From the NCBI GenBank assembly GCA_026261815.1, contig JAMPIT010000539.1:5844501-5908500 (forward strand): a stretch of DNA of 64,000 nucleotides, written 5' to 3'. The notes under the pieces were generated by a model that saw only the letters and a program-made list of their open reading frames with translations, searched no databases and was not told the origin of the DNA. Source of the stretch: Monarcha castaneiventris obscurior (Eukaryota > Chordata > Aves > Passeriformes > Monarchidae). Below are positions 49,101-61,200 of the stretch, in pieces (the first letter of the stretch is position 1; each line of letters starts with the position of its first letter). The position numbers were made by a program, and so were the translations under genes.

Positions 49101-52089
49101 TGTATTTTTAAGTAGCTAATGCTCATTTATTTTTAAAGCTCTGAGCAGTTCTAGAAGGTGTCTAAATGGTCACTTTAGCAGCGCAGACATGAAGGGCTAT
49201 TGTTACCTAGACAAGTCATGTGAGTTTACAAAATTTGGTGATTTATCTCTTTTGGCACCAATCTTTGACACCAATCCCATTTGTCCAGACAAACAGTGCC
49301 TCAGGAAGTTAAGGAATACTCAGTTCCAGGAGGAAATACAGTCCTTTTGATCCCCAGGGGCCTCTGTCCCAGCTCCCAGCATGAAACCCAAGTCTGAGTA
49401 GCAGACTCAGTAGTAGTAGAATTTCCAAGGCGCTCACATTAGGAGAAAGGTCATCCCACTTTGTACAGTACAACTTCTCCTCATCCCTGGTGCAGAAGTC
49501 AAGATAAATGAGCAATCAGCTGGAGATGTCTAGATCCCCTCCCCACACAGACTTTCCTCCATCCACCTCTTGTGATCAGTGCTGACACAATGTGTAATAC
49601 CATGCATAAAACAAAGGCTTTGCTGGATGGGCTTTTTAACATCTTAAATACAGAATCAACACCATTCATCTTCATTTGGAAAGCAATGGTTATTATTTTC
49701 TATAGCAAGTAAATAATCATTCTTTTTTATTACTTGCTCTCTGCAATCATAAAGATGCATATTTTACTCTTCTGTTTTGTGCTAAGCAGACAGAAAGACA
49801 ATGCAGCCTGTATTCTTGCTTTAGGTGAGCCCTTGTCTGCTGCTTCATACACATCCCTGCTTTTTTATAAAATAAACAAACCAACAATAACTACCTCTCT
49901 TCTACATTTACATTGGCTCCACCAACAGAATATTTTCAGATCTCAACTGATCAAATGGGGCAATTTATCCATGCAATAATTGCATAATTGTGAGCTTATC
50001 CATGAGAGCTGTAAGGAAGACAAGGATTTCCCCATGGAAAAGTTATACACAACTAGAATGTAAATGGATGTCATTCTGTTCCTTCCATAGCAAGGATCAA
50101 AAACTGAGAAACCAAGTAACTTAAAACAGTTCCTTGACATTCATACAGATGAGTCACATTAATTACACAATTGTTTCTTTCTTTGCTAAAAGGGGGAAAA
50201 AACTCATTAGATTCTATCTGCTAGTATTTAGAGTTCTAAGAGTCCCAGGTAGAAAGAGCTATTGAAGTGTAAAATATGTATTCTTATTGTTGCTCATTGC
50301 TATTTGATAGCCTTCACTTTCCACTCTGAAGCTTGCTCAATATGAAAGAAAATTCAGGTTGTAGGGACAACTCTTCTAAAAAATCAGCCCATCATCTTTT
50401 TTTTCTTTCGTATTGCAAAAGGGATGAAATGCACCCATCGAAGTTAGTGTAAGCCAGTTGTACCCTTTTGTTGCAATCCTATATCACTAAAGTCCGTGTC
50501 AATTCAGTAGGAGCAGGAATAAAGACTTTATTTGAACAGCAGTGGTTTATTATAGGAAGTTTTCATATAACTGAAAATCCTCCCAGCAACAAAGCAATTT
50601 GCAAGGAGACACTGAGTTTGTTGCTGAAAAGAGAATTTTAAACATGCAGCATGTTGTGCTCTTGAATAATTTCCCTCTGAAATGGAAGCCATAACCATCC
50701 CATTTTACGCCATGTCTAGTCAAGAATCTGCCTTTTGATGTGTATGGCACCAACTTAATATCTTCAGTTTGCATTCCTGGAAAATATACAAACCCTTTTT
50801 GGCACTGACTGGCTTTATTGTGGCAAAATAGGTATATGAAGTTTTGTATTTAGCAAGTCTGTTCAGGTATTTCCCATTCACTTCTTTTAAAGTCCTTACT
50901 CTTCTTACAAGATTTCCATTAGACTAGAAGGTTTAAAAACTACTGCTGAGCCAATACAGCCAAAATTTTATTAAACAAAATGATAAGAACAATATCAACA
51001 GGCCCCTGAGACAATTACCTCTGATCTCTAAGCAATTATTTCTATTTTTTAATATTACTGACAGAATGAAGCTGTTCGAAGACAGAGAAACAGTTCGTTC
51101 TGCTTTTTGTATTTTTTTCTAGGCTGGGTAAAACTACCTAATACACAAATACACACATTTCAAGCAAATATGACAGAATGAGGACATTACGGTTATGATA
51201 CTCTACGTATATTTGGAACTCTGGGTAAATTTAGTAGGGTTGCTGCAGTCGCTCGAAATACACACAGTTAATACCATTCTCTGAATAAGAGGGGAAAGGG
51301 CAGAAACCACTTGTTACTTAAATGCAAAATAAGGAATGAGAGACCCTCTGGAAACTGGATGTATTATTCAGAATCCCAATCAGCTGCCTGGTGAAAACCC
51401 AGCCTTCCAACCTCCTTGGGTTCACAGCGCTGGTGCTGCCCAGTGCCTCTCACAGAGCAGAGGCTGTGCAGCTGCATGACCAGAGCCACATTTAACACAC
51501 TGACATGGCTGGAATACCATCCTCCTGCCTCCTTGAAGGAGTATGAAAGCTTCTGCTCGTCTAAGGGCCTTATCCAGCTTTCCTGAGTACCTGCACACAG
51601 ATCGGAAGGGACTTTGGACCTGGCTGCTGTCTCTGAACCTCTGCTCAAAAGAGAGGTTGGAAATGATGAGCCAAGTCACTGTGCCAGAGAAAAGACTCTC
51701 TGTGTCACATCTCATGCCTAGAACAGGGCTAAACAGGATGCTGGATGTGTCAGGATCAGGCTAAGAGCTGCAATCCTGTATCCTACAGTGGGTTACAGAG
51801 GTTAGTTTATGCTGATCTTCCTTTTTTTGCTGTATCTGTTTCTTGATTGAATAACTTTCAAAATAATTAATTCTTTACCTTAAGAACCTTATTATTACGA
51901 TGCATTTGATAAAGCCTATTCTGTGTCCTTAAAGGGGCAACAGTTATTTAATTAATCCTTCCGGACAACAGGTTAACAGGGTTTTTCAGGGTCATCAGCA
52001 TGGCAGCAGGGTTGGGTTGTCTTAGTCCAATGACATAAAGAAAGTGAAGTAATCCAGGGAAAATGACACACAGCAGCAGCAGTGGCTCC
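43153..52089. other. Intergenic desert
   Basis: No gene is recognised. The stretch contains a 12-base direct repeat (TTGAATTTTGCT at 46038-46049 and 46078-46089), unassigned GC-richer blocks at about 46100-46600 and 51360-51770, and a faint ancient-repeat-like segment at about 50435-50525. The 104-codon minus-strand frame at 46273-46587 and the 129-codon frame at 45883-46272 have no domains I recognise and I treat them as chance. Confidence 0.6.
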
Positions 52090-52374
52090 ATTAAGTAGGA
52101 CAAGGAGTAATGACATTAATCTGAAAGAGAGAAGGTTTACATTAGATATTAGGAAAAATTATTCACTATGAGTGTGGTGAGTCCCTGACACAGGTGGCCC
52201 AGAGAAGCCGTGGAAGTCCTGGAAGTGTTCAGATCTCTGACCACTTCAAGGCCAGGTTGGATGGGGCCCTGGACAACCTGGTCTAAGTGGAAGTTGTCCC
52301 TGCCCATGGCAAAGGGTTGGAACTAGATGATCTTTAAGGGTCCTTCCAAACCAAACCATTCCATGATTCCATGT
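52090..52374 (+). mobile_element. CR1 LINE, 3' end fragment
   Basis: This is the end of CR1 ORF2 and its 3' tail in plus orientation. Visible blocks are ACATTAGATATTAGGAAAAA (52139-52158), GTGGCCCAGAGAAGCCGTGG (52194-52213), the AGGCCAGGTTGGATGGGGCC stretch (52249-52268), CCTGCCCATGGCAAAGG (52300-52316) and the terminal ATTCCATGATTCCATG repeats (52358-52373). The copy is truncated at its 5' end, as usual for CR1, and is moderately diverged. Confidence 0.93.
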
Positions 52375-55300
52375 GAGTATTGTATAGATAGATATGATAT
52401 GTTTAATATCATTCTCTCTACAGTATTAACTGTGTAAAGGAGTTATTATTTTTTGTCTGAAGCTTGAATCTTTATAGACACACAGATTAAAACTTCTCAT
52501 TAATATATGGGATTATAATGAAGCAAGCCAAGTGTGAATTTCCTATAACTGGCTTGGATTATATTTATCAAATCAAGAATTGCTCTATGGAGAAGGAAAT
52601 TGTGTGAAACACGTGTACAATATTTCCAGAATAAAAGGAGAACCAGGCCTACAGGTTAATTTTAAAGCATATTTTATGAAGCAAGCAGACCTGAACAAAT
52701 GTCAAGAACCAATTTGTTCATGTGAGATTTGCCAAGAAGGCTCTAAAATCAGTCAGAGCTTGGTTTCTATTTCACAAGTCTTGATCATATCAGGAAGCTT
52801 CATGCTGTTAGATTAACTTGCACACTGAACTTTCTGAAGACAGAGGGACAAAAAAGATCACGGAGAAAAAAAAAGAAGAAAAGCCTAAAATAAAGGCAAA
52901 GGAAATAAAAAGTATCTGGAGATGGGGTATAAGATCTGTAAAGAATAAGTATTGCTAGAATTTAAAAGAAAATTAAATAATGGAAGTGGGGGAGGATGCC
53001 AAAAGATGGTAGGGGAAAACAAACATTCCTGATAAAGAAGAAAAGAAAAAGAGAATTGACTGAGACTAACAGAGGAAAGGCAAAGCACTGAGTATTTAGT
53101 TGTATCTAGCTGGGCAATAAGACAAACATCAATGCATAGATTTTGCCCTGCTAGCTAAGTAGTGATTAATTCCATTCCATTTAAGTGTTTTACAGTATCC
53201 TTTACTTATTGATGGAGGTTGTGATCTTTCTGCTTCTGCATCATCCTCTGGAAAATGCTGTTACAAATGTTGTAGGATCTACTGTCTGCTCAGCTGTACT
53301 TACTTTCCTCATAAAATTAATTGAAAAATTGTCGTAAGGTCAAAGGAAAATTCTGTGTTCAGGCTATCCTGGATCAAATCATTACTGCTAAAATTATTAA
53401 GATCCCTATGGAGCCACAGTAATTTACACCAGTGGGGAATTAGGACCCTGTCTGTAAAAGTACAGCCTAAAGCAGATATTTGATAGAACTATTACAATTA
53501 AAAGTGACATAACTTCATTGAGGTGAGAATATTGTACTGTACTGAGGCCAGTGCAGTGATGTGAACCAGGTTTTATATTGCTTCACACTAATAATTAATT
53601 CAATATACCTTTGCTTTTTACACTATATTTCAAAAACATTTGTATCTTTCATTTAAGGGCAAATTTCCTTTCATTTAATAGTACTGTTTAAGTGTTTTTC
53701 CTAAATTTTGGTATCATTTTGCTTTGATCTATGAGACACCTTTTAATGCACATTGCCCAGACCATAGTTTCACCAAAGAGCTCATGTTGAAATATTGCTA
53801 TGGATTAATTTTCAGGGAGCATAAGCAAAGGGCAAGAACATAGGAACACTACACTGGCTTAATCCTGTAGTTCATTTAACCTTATAATCCTTTCTCGTTT
53901 CCTATCAGTGGCTAGCACAACAGTTTTTTAAAATCTGTGGTGTAATCAGTCTTCCCCATTAAGTATTTCCTTACTGGGATAAGCATGGAAATGAAACACA
54001 CAGCTTATTACCTCTTTCAAAAGTAATTTTGAACGTTTCTTATTTTTATTCCTGTTGTTAATTGACTAGACTCCTTATGAGTGTAATTAAATTTTTGGTC
54101 TGAAAGGTTTGGTTTTTTTTACAAGTAAAGGTGTGGGTTTTGTTCAGAGTTCTCAAATTACCCATTGCTAAAGGAACATTTCCCTATCAGATCTAATTAT
54201 AGTGTTTTACATGTTATTCCCCATCCTATTCCTTATGATTCTCAATGTCTTTTTGGACTTCTGGCCATCACTTAAGTCTTCATTAAGCTGTCTGTAACAA
54301 CATCCAAATCTCTTTCCTGAACTGAATAATTAATTCTAAGTCCTTTACACGTCCATAGAAGTTTTAATGCTTTGCATGTACTGATGGTGAGTCTCGACTG
54401 CTGTCAGGATCCTGGTGGAGCTCATCCATCAGCCCACGGCATCGAATCAGACCATGGGGCCACTGAGTCTGGAAGCACTTCAGCACATAATTGATATTTA
54501 AATCAGAAAACCAGTGTGGACATCTTTCCATCCCTCACACATAAATCAGTCTTCCTTTGTGGTGACTGACCCATTTATCCGTACTCTCTGCTAATATTGC
54601 TGCCTTCCTATTCACCATCTTTTTCAGGAATTATTTAAATATATTGAGCAATGTTGCACCTAATACACCAAGTTAAATTATTGTTTTTATATTTAACTTG
54701 TCAGGAAAAAAAAAATCTTAATTTTCTGGCTCCTCACATGTAAAATCCCAAAATCAATATTTACATAACCTGGAAGACACTGTATGATAATATAAATGCT
54801 ATGAAAGTTAAGGAAAATGTGTTCTAGAGTTTTTATATATTTTTTTATTTCTTGATTCTCATAAAATATGAATCAGTATTCATGATGAATTTATGAATTT
54901 GTCTTTTTTTCCCCCAGTAAGAGAATATGTTCTTATAAAGAATAATTTTAAACTAAGATATTACATAATGCACTGAAATGCTGTATGGGACAATTTAAAT
55001 GCTTTCAGAAATAGAAAACAGTGGTCACAGTGCAGTATCAAGGTGCTGAGAACTCACTGTTTCACTGTGCTCTGAATTTAACTTTCCACTGGTTTCATGT
55101 TTTCCCATCTTTATAGGAAAAAAAAAAAGGTTAAATTGTGGTTACAGGTAATAAAGAGAGAATTCAATGTTCAGATATACACTTTAATTATTTAGGCCTC
55201 TTTTAGCCATCATAACCAGAAGCTACCAGAGCAAGACAGATAAACTTCTAAGCCCTTCCAGTGTTACAGAAGATAATAAAGTGGTTGTTCCTAACCCTTA

Positions 55301-58300
55301 CAGCCTCCAAGGTCCCTTGACCAACAGTGCTCCAAGGAGAAGACAAATGCATCATGAAAATGGGGAGAAGAATCAGCCTGCATCAAGCATGAGAAAAATA
55401 AAAGAAAACTTGAGTTTAAAATCTGGTGAGAGGTCTGGAAACCTTCACAATATATCAAGACTCTTGTATCTCACTAAACATGCACATAGACACTAGGGAA
55501 CTTCCTACAGCTTCTGTGTGAACCTCCCACAGGTGGGATGGCATTTGGTGCAGAAACGCCAATATTTTTATAGTAAAATGGTAAATAACAAAAAGATAAG
55601 ATTTCCCTTACTGTATCTGACAATCCAGGAAATCAAATGGTTTTAATTTATAGAGGTGTCAACAATTTGTAGTATTTGACGAGGATTTATTATCTGGTTT
55701 ACATTAAAAAGCAAAGAATGCGTCTGTAAAAATGTGTGAGAAAAGGTTTAATCCAGGTGTCTACAGAGTATGATAATTCTTCCCTGGGAATGATTCACAG
55801 GTTTCCATATTAGCTGTGTGTATTATAGGACTAAGCAGAACTGCAGGGAGACCATTCACAAATAATGCATGATTGCCTGTTATTTACAGCTTGTTGAGTT
55901 CATGAGATGTGAATAATCAGCAGAGCTCTGGGAACACTAAAAAACATTCTTTTTTTTAATATTAAGCCATGCTTTCCACTGACCAAATGCTGAGTGCTAG
56001 GCTGTGCCCCAGTTCTTTCAGCAGAACCTCCTCGCATCCTGCAGGTCAGAGCCACTCTTGAGGAGCATCTACCTGGGGCTCAACAGGCCACTCACAAAGG
56101 AACTATGCAGAGTTATTGACTGGGGCACCACCAGGCCCTGTTTGGATGATAGGTAGTTTACAGCTGAACATGAATTTTGCAGACATTTTTTAAAATGAAC
56201 CTTCATAGTGTGGAGTTAGAAATGTCCTTGCTCTTCCCTGACCTCCAGGTAGCTGCAGCTCTGGTTCATACACAGTCTGAGGGAATTGCACAGTGGTGGT
56301 GCTGGCAGATAAAATAATCCATATAAAGGCTATAACCTTCCCTAATTTGTACTAAGAGGATAATTCAAATAAGCTTTATACAAGTTGACAAAGGAGACTT
56401 ATGGCACATTTGTAGAGTGAAATGTCTTTGTTAATTAATTAAAATCTGTAGAGACTGTGCTTGTGTACACCTGGTCGTGTTGAGGCTTAAGATTTGCTTC
56501 AGTCTGCAAAATTCAGAGTGGTGGAGAGGAACAGCACAAACCTGTGAGTAAATTAACTCATCCTTTGAAGGCAAGTGACCATTCACATCTTTTCCTATTT
56601 GTACTGCACCTTTTGCTACTATCCATTATCAAGTGTCAATTGTTTTCTTAAGGCTGAAAATTTTAAAACACTTGGCCTGCCTGCCAAAACCAGCCAGCTA
56701 CAGAATTGCTTTTGAATAAATGCTACTGATTTTTATATAAAAGATTAGTAAATATGGGGAATGAGTGAGTAAAATAGCAATTTTTGCCATAGATTCTGAA
56801 CTGCCCGGTGGGTGTCCTTCACATTTAAAAAGCTTTCCTTCTGCCAGTAGTACTGAGTCCTCACATATGCTCCACAGTCTCTGTTTTGCTATGTACAAGG
56901 CTAACTGCAAATTAGGTTGTTAAGTGGGAAAAATATATTTGTTTTGGTTCAGTAGCCAGCAAACCATGTTTATTTTGCACATTTAAACTAAGCTGCACTA
57001 AATTACTAAAAGAAAAGAGAAGTGTGATACAAATGAGGTATATGATCAAAGATCAGATTTGCTGCCAAGCCACAGAAAATGGAGTTGGTCAACATTCAAC
57101 TTCAGCTATCATGTAAAAAACACTGAGGGAAACTAAATGTACTACCCTAAATGTTACCATGCTTCTGTGATGAGATCATTTGGACAAACAGATGATAGAA
57201 TTAGTTTATACAAAGTAAACCACCATTAACAGTCACCATATGTCAACACATATTTCTATCTATTCACAGCCAATTAAAAACTGTGTTATTCAGTTATTTT
57301 CCCTTCATGCTAGCTGGTATGTTAAAAAAAAGAAATTAAATAAAAAGAAGCACTAAAGCTGACTCTAGTACAGCAAACCTCAACCACATGGAGTTGACAT
57401 TACCTACCTTTCCATTTTATATCTGGGGAGCTCAGGGTGATATTCCTAGCCCTCTTGAATGGCAATTATAGACTGAATTCTCTTATTAACAAGAATTGAA
57501 GGAATTAATGGAGAAAAAGGTATCAGTATGCATGAAGACTATGTATCTCTCCAGTATCTGCCTAAAAGTAATAAGCATCACTCGTTGAAAATATAAAATG
57601 GTCTTATTTATCAGAATAAATACCACCATTTCCTTGCACCCCTTCCCTTGAATGGCCACAAACAGATATCTAAAGGATCATATGAACAAGTCAGCAGTGT
57701 GATTCTTCCTCAGAATATTTGCTCAGCCTCCAAAAAGTCGTGTCACAGACCCCTCGTAAGCCACAAATACAGAAAGATGATGACTTCCAGAACTAGGTCT
57801 GATAAGAATTACAGAGCATGACACCCGCATGATTTAACAGAGGGTCATTAATGTAAATGTAATGGCAGTGGATTGGTTACTGAGTAGGCTGTAGAAAATA
57901 GAAACAAAAAATCACTGACTCCAGTAGGTTGTGCCAGAATGCTACAGGCAGTAATATCAGCTGAAACATTGAGGTCAGCAGGAATGAGCAAACGGAACCA
58001 CGGACTAACAAGAAATGTTATTTAAGCACAACAAAACAGCCAGTGTCAATGCCACAAAAATGGCATAAGTCAGGTTGGAATCAGCAGCTAAATAGGCTGG
58101 GATGAGTGCCATGCAGCAAAAAAACATGATATTCATACTACAGAAATACTAATGACTACTAATTACAGTGTCCCAGGTGTGTAAACAAACATGTATTAAA
58201 ACAGCACTGCAAAGGGCCAGAGATGCTGCATTTTCCCAGCAGTTCTATAACCTTGTGTACGTGGGAAGACCTGGCAGTTGTCATACATCCAGCTCCAACA

Positions 58301-58689
58301 CTGAATTCCTGTGTATATCTTTAGGGGAAAACCTGATGGATGAATTTTTAATCATGACACCTTAAGCTTTCCTTTATTAATTGAACCATGAGAAACAAAC
58401 AAAAAAAAAAGTCAGATAGAAGAATCCATTGAAGACCCTATGTCAGTTTTCAGAGCTACCAAATTCATACCATCCCTAAGGAACATGACTTCTGTTTTCA
58501 TTTTTGTCCCCAGAAACAAGGATCAGCTCCTTTCATTTGCTGTCAGCTGGACCCAGTGCTGTCTGAGTATTCACAACAGTAAATTGCAACAGCTTTCCTC
58601 TCCTGTATTTACACAGGGATGCTTTTGCAGGGAATGGCTTTGTTTACATTTGCTTTCTAAATGAAAGTTTAAAATTTCCTCTCTACACT
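52375..58689. other. Intergenic desert
   Basis: No gene is recognised. The stretch holds a faint old amniote repeat segment at 53401-53452, homeodomain-like TTAATTAATTAA at 56431-56442 and several poly-A/T runs. It is AT-rich throughout and the open frames are short. Confidence 0.65.
53401..53452. repeat. Fragment of an ancient amniote repeat (tentative)
   Basis: The phrase CTATGGAGCCACAGTAATTT (53406-53425) followed by ACACCAGTGGGGAATTAGGA (53426-53445) resembles a very common old repeat segment in turtles, crocodiles and birds (GGAGCTAC...TTTACACCAG...). I recognise the pattern but cannot assign the family or orientation. Confidence 0.4.
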
Positions 58690-59112
58690 GTTGTTTGATC
58701 TCTAACCCAATCCCTTCTCCAGACTTTCTCTCTTGCCTGCATGCTCTAGGATTTCTGAGGGCTGGTTTTAGCACTAAAGAGTGAAGCAAAGAAGACATTC
58801 AGTAACTTCACCTTCTCTGTGTCTTTCCAGGACACCCACCTCAGTCAGCACTGGGCCCACTTTCCTTAATCTTCCTTTTGCTACTGATATACTTGAAGAA
58901 ACTCTTTTTGTTGTCCCTGACATCTTTTGCCAGATTTAATTCCAGGTGGACCTTAGCCTTCCTCTGTGCATCCCTTCATACTCTGAAAACATTCCTCCAT
59001 TCCTGCCAAGTGGCCTCTCCTTTTTCTCCACATTCTGTAAACTTTGTTCTTCAGTTTGAGTTTTGCCAGAAGCTCCTTGCTCATCCATGCAGGTCTCGTG
59101 CAGGAATGCACT
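58690..59112 (-). mobile_element. CR1 LINE ORF2 fragment, endonuclease-RT linker
   Basis: On the minus strand the sequence encodes, across several frame shifts, the segment of CR1 ORF2 between the endonuclease and the reverse transcriptase. The first recognisable part is RPAWMSKELLAKLK (rev. comp. of about 59057-59098). It is followed in order by pieces resembling LELNLAKDV (near 58920-58948), the [15 protein letters not shown] region (near 58876-58920) and the LNVFFASLFSAK region (near 58770-58805). Frame breaks make it non-functional. Only this internal piece survives, with no 3' end attached. Confidence 0.82.
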
Positions 59113-61059
59113 GAAACCTATTTCTGGCATATTTAAGGAGTAAAATATGTGAATTTTAAAGTCCAAGAAATTTCCAAAAGCTGAGAATATAATCTAGCAC
59201 AATTTGAAGCTTTCCGGATTTGGCAACTTCACTGTGATCCTAAACAATATAGTAGTCACTTTCTAAAAATACTCTCTATTGTGTATATTTAATACTGACA
59301 TCAAAAATACTTCCTGGCAGCAGGCAGTTTTAGAGGCAGGTTATTCTGATTTCTCTTAAATTAAGTGTGATTTAACAGAATTGAAATGGGGTTTTCTTTC
59401 CAGCGAAAGACATAGCCAAGTCACACCAAGTAAAAAACTTGTTCTGTTTCCTCATTAGCTCAGCCTTGGTGGAAATAAATGCACAACACTTAGCTAGTCC
59501 CTTGATTAAAGAAATAATGCAAGATGTCAAATAACTGGAGGTGTGAACTTACTGAGAAGTGTTAGTATCCAGCTACAGAGACAAGAAAGCTCAGGCTGAG
59601 TTTTTCTGCTGCCACCCATGCTGTGGTTCTGGCTACATGAGACGTTCCACTGACAAAGTGCACTGATGTTCTATATACCCAGTTTTCCTTCTTAAATAAA
59701 GCAAACTCATTTTAGCATAGCCTTATTTCTCTTTAGGAAAATGGCTGAGTCATTTCAACAGTACCTTGACCTGGCTGATAAAAAAAAAAAAGGGAAGAAA
59801 AAAATCTCTCAATCTCTTGCAGTGGATTTTTAATGGGTGGGTCAGTACAATGTGAGTGTAAATAAAACAAGCTAACAATCACTAATGTGCATAGAATTTG
59901 AAAGGCAAAGTGGTGGCTTAGAAGGAACAAATAAATGGCCTGAAATTCCTCTGGGTTTCAAATCACTGAGCCAACATGGGTCATGTGAAAACAGTTTAAA
60001 ATGAACTGAGACTTACTCCCAGACAAAGAAGAAATTTTTGATAAAGAGAATTGTGCTTCTAGCAAAATTCATGCCACTTGTTTCTTCTGACAAGATGTGT
60101 GTAATAAAATAAAAGTGGAGGTCCCTGTGGACAGCTGCTTACTCTGAAAAAAAAGTGTTAATGGAACTATAAAGCCCTCTTATCCTTTTTTTGATAACAT
60201 CAGATGAAAATAAAGAATAAAATATTACTTTACCCTTGCATTAATTATTTTTTTAGTTATCTGCTGTAGTGATAAGTACACAGTGATAAGTAAATACCTT
60301 ATTGATATCTAATAAATTGTTCATTTTTTAATAACCAGTAAGTCAGCATTTACATTTAATCTTCTTCCAGCTAATACTGAATATGATCCATTTGTGCTAA
60401 ACAAAATCTCAAGGACTGGAAGATATTCAGGATCTGTTGGCAAGGTCACATTGGCTGAATAATGCATTTGATTTACACTGTAATGAAAAATTAGTGTCTC
60501 TTATCTCAGTGAAGTAGGTGAATAAAACACAGCTTTTAAGCAGCTGTTTTGTACTCTCCTGTGCACTCAAGTCCTTACAGAAAAGTTGACTATGCATAAA
60601 TAGGAAGCAAAACATGTGCTAACTGTAGTGTCATAAAACCTGTCACTCAAACCCTTTTCAGCACATGAGGAATGGAAAGCAATAAATGCAACCTCAGCCT
60701 TTGAGAGGGGCCCTACCAGGTAGGCTAGAAACGATAGGTAAGCAACTGTGACTTTCAGGTAAATAGCTAAAAATCCGAACGAAATCTAGAACAGCAGATA
60801 TTTGGATAACCACTAGGGAAAAATTCTGCAGCTTCTCTAGGTGGCAGATATTTCCTCCAAACCTCTTATAGTTCTTTGAAGGAGTCAACAGGCATTTGGG
60901 TAGCTGTGGTGTGGCCAATTTGCTGTCCTTGGACTTTTAAAAGAGCTTGTGACGGTATTCTTGAAAAAGGAAAGCTTTCACACAATGAAAGATAACAGTT
61001 CTCTCCCATATCATTAATTCATTGAAAACTAAGAAATATGTATAAAAAGAAAGAGTCAG
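59113..61059. other. Intergenic desert
   Basis: No gene is recognised. A 10-base direct repeat GTGATAAGTA occurs at 60269-60278 and 60283-60292 (period 14). Poly-A and poly-T runs are common. Confidence 0.65.
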
Positions 61060-61200
61060 CATTCACAGCTGAGGGTGGTAGTCACCCATTTATAAAACAC
61101 ATGCTATTCAACACATTTACGAATGAATAGGAGAAGACAGTGAACAGGGCGAGAAAACATTTCCAGGTGATACAAATTATCTGGGATCAGAAGAAATGTA
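61060..61200 (+). mobile_element. Old CR1-like reverse-transcriptase relic
   Basis: The stretch from about 61104 to 61175 (ATTCAACACATTTACGAATG, then a purine-rich EKxVN-like part, then CAGGTGATACAAATTATCTGG) follows the DNA pattern of the CR1 RT segment LFNIFINDLEKGVNS...KFADDTKL, with the catalytic FADD region degraded. It is older and more broken than the other CR1 pieces in the window. The flanking sequence to about 61480 may belong to it but cannot be aligned by eye. Confidence 0.5.
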
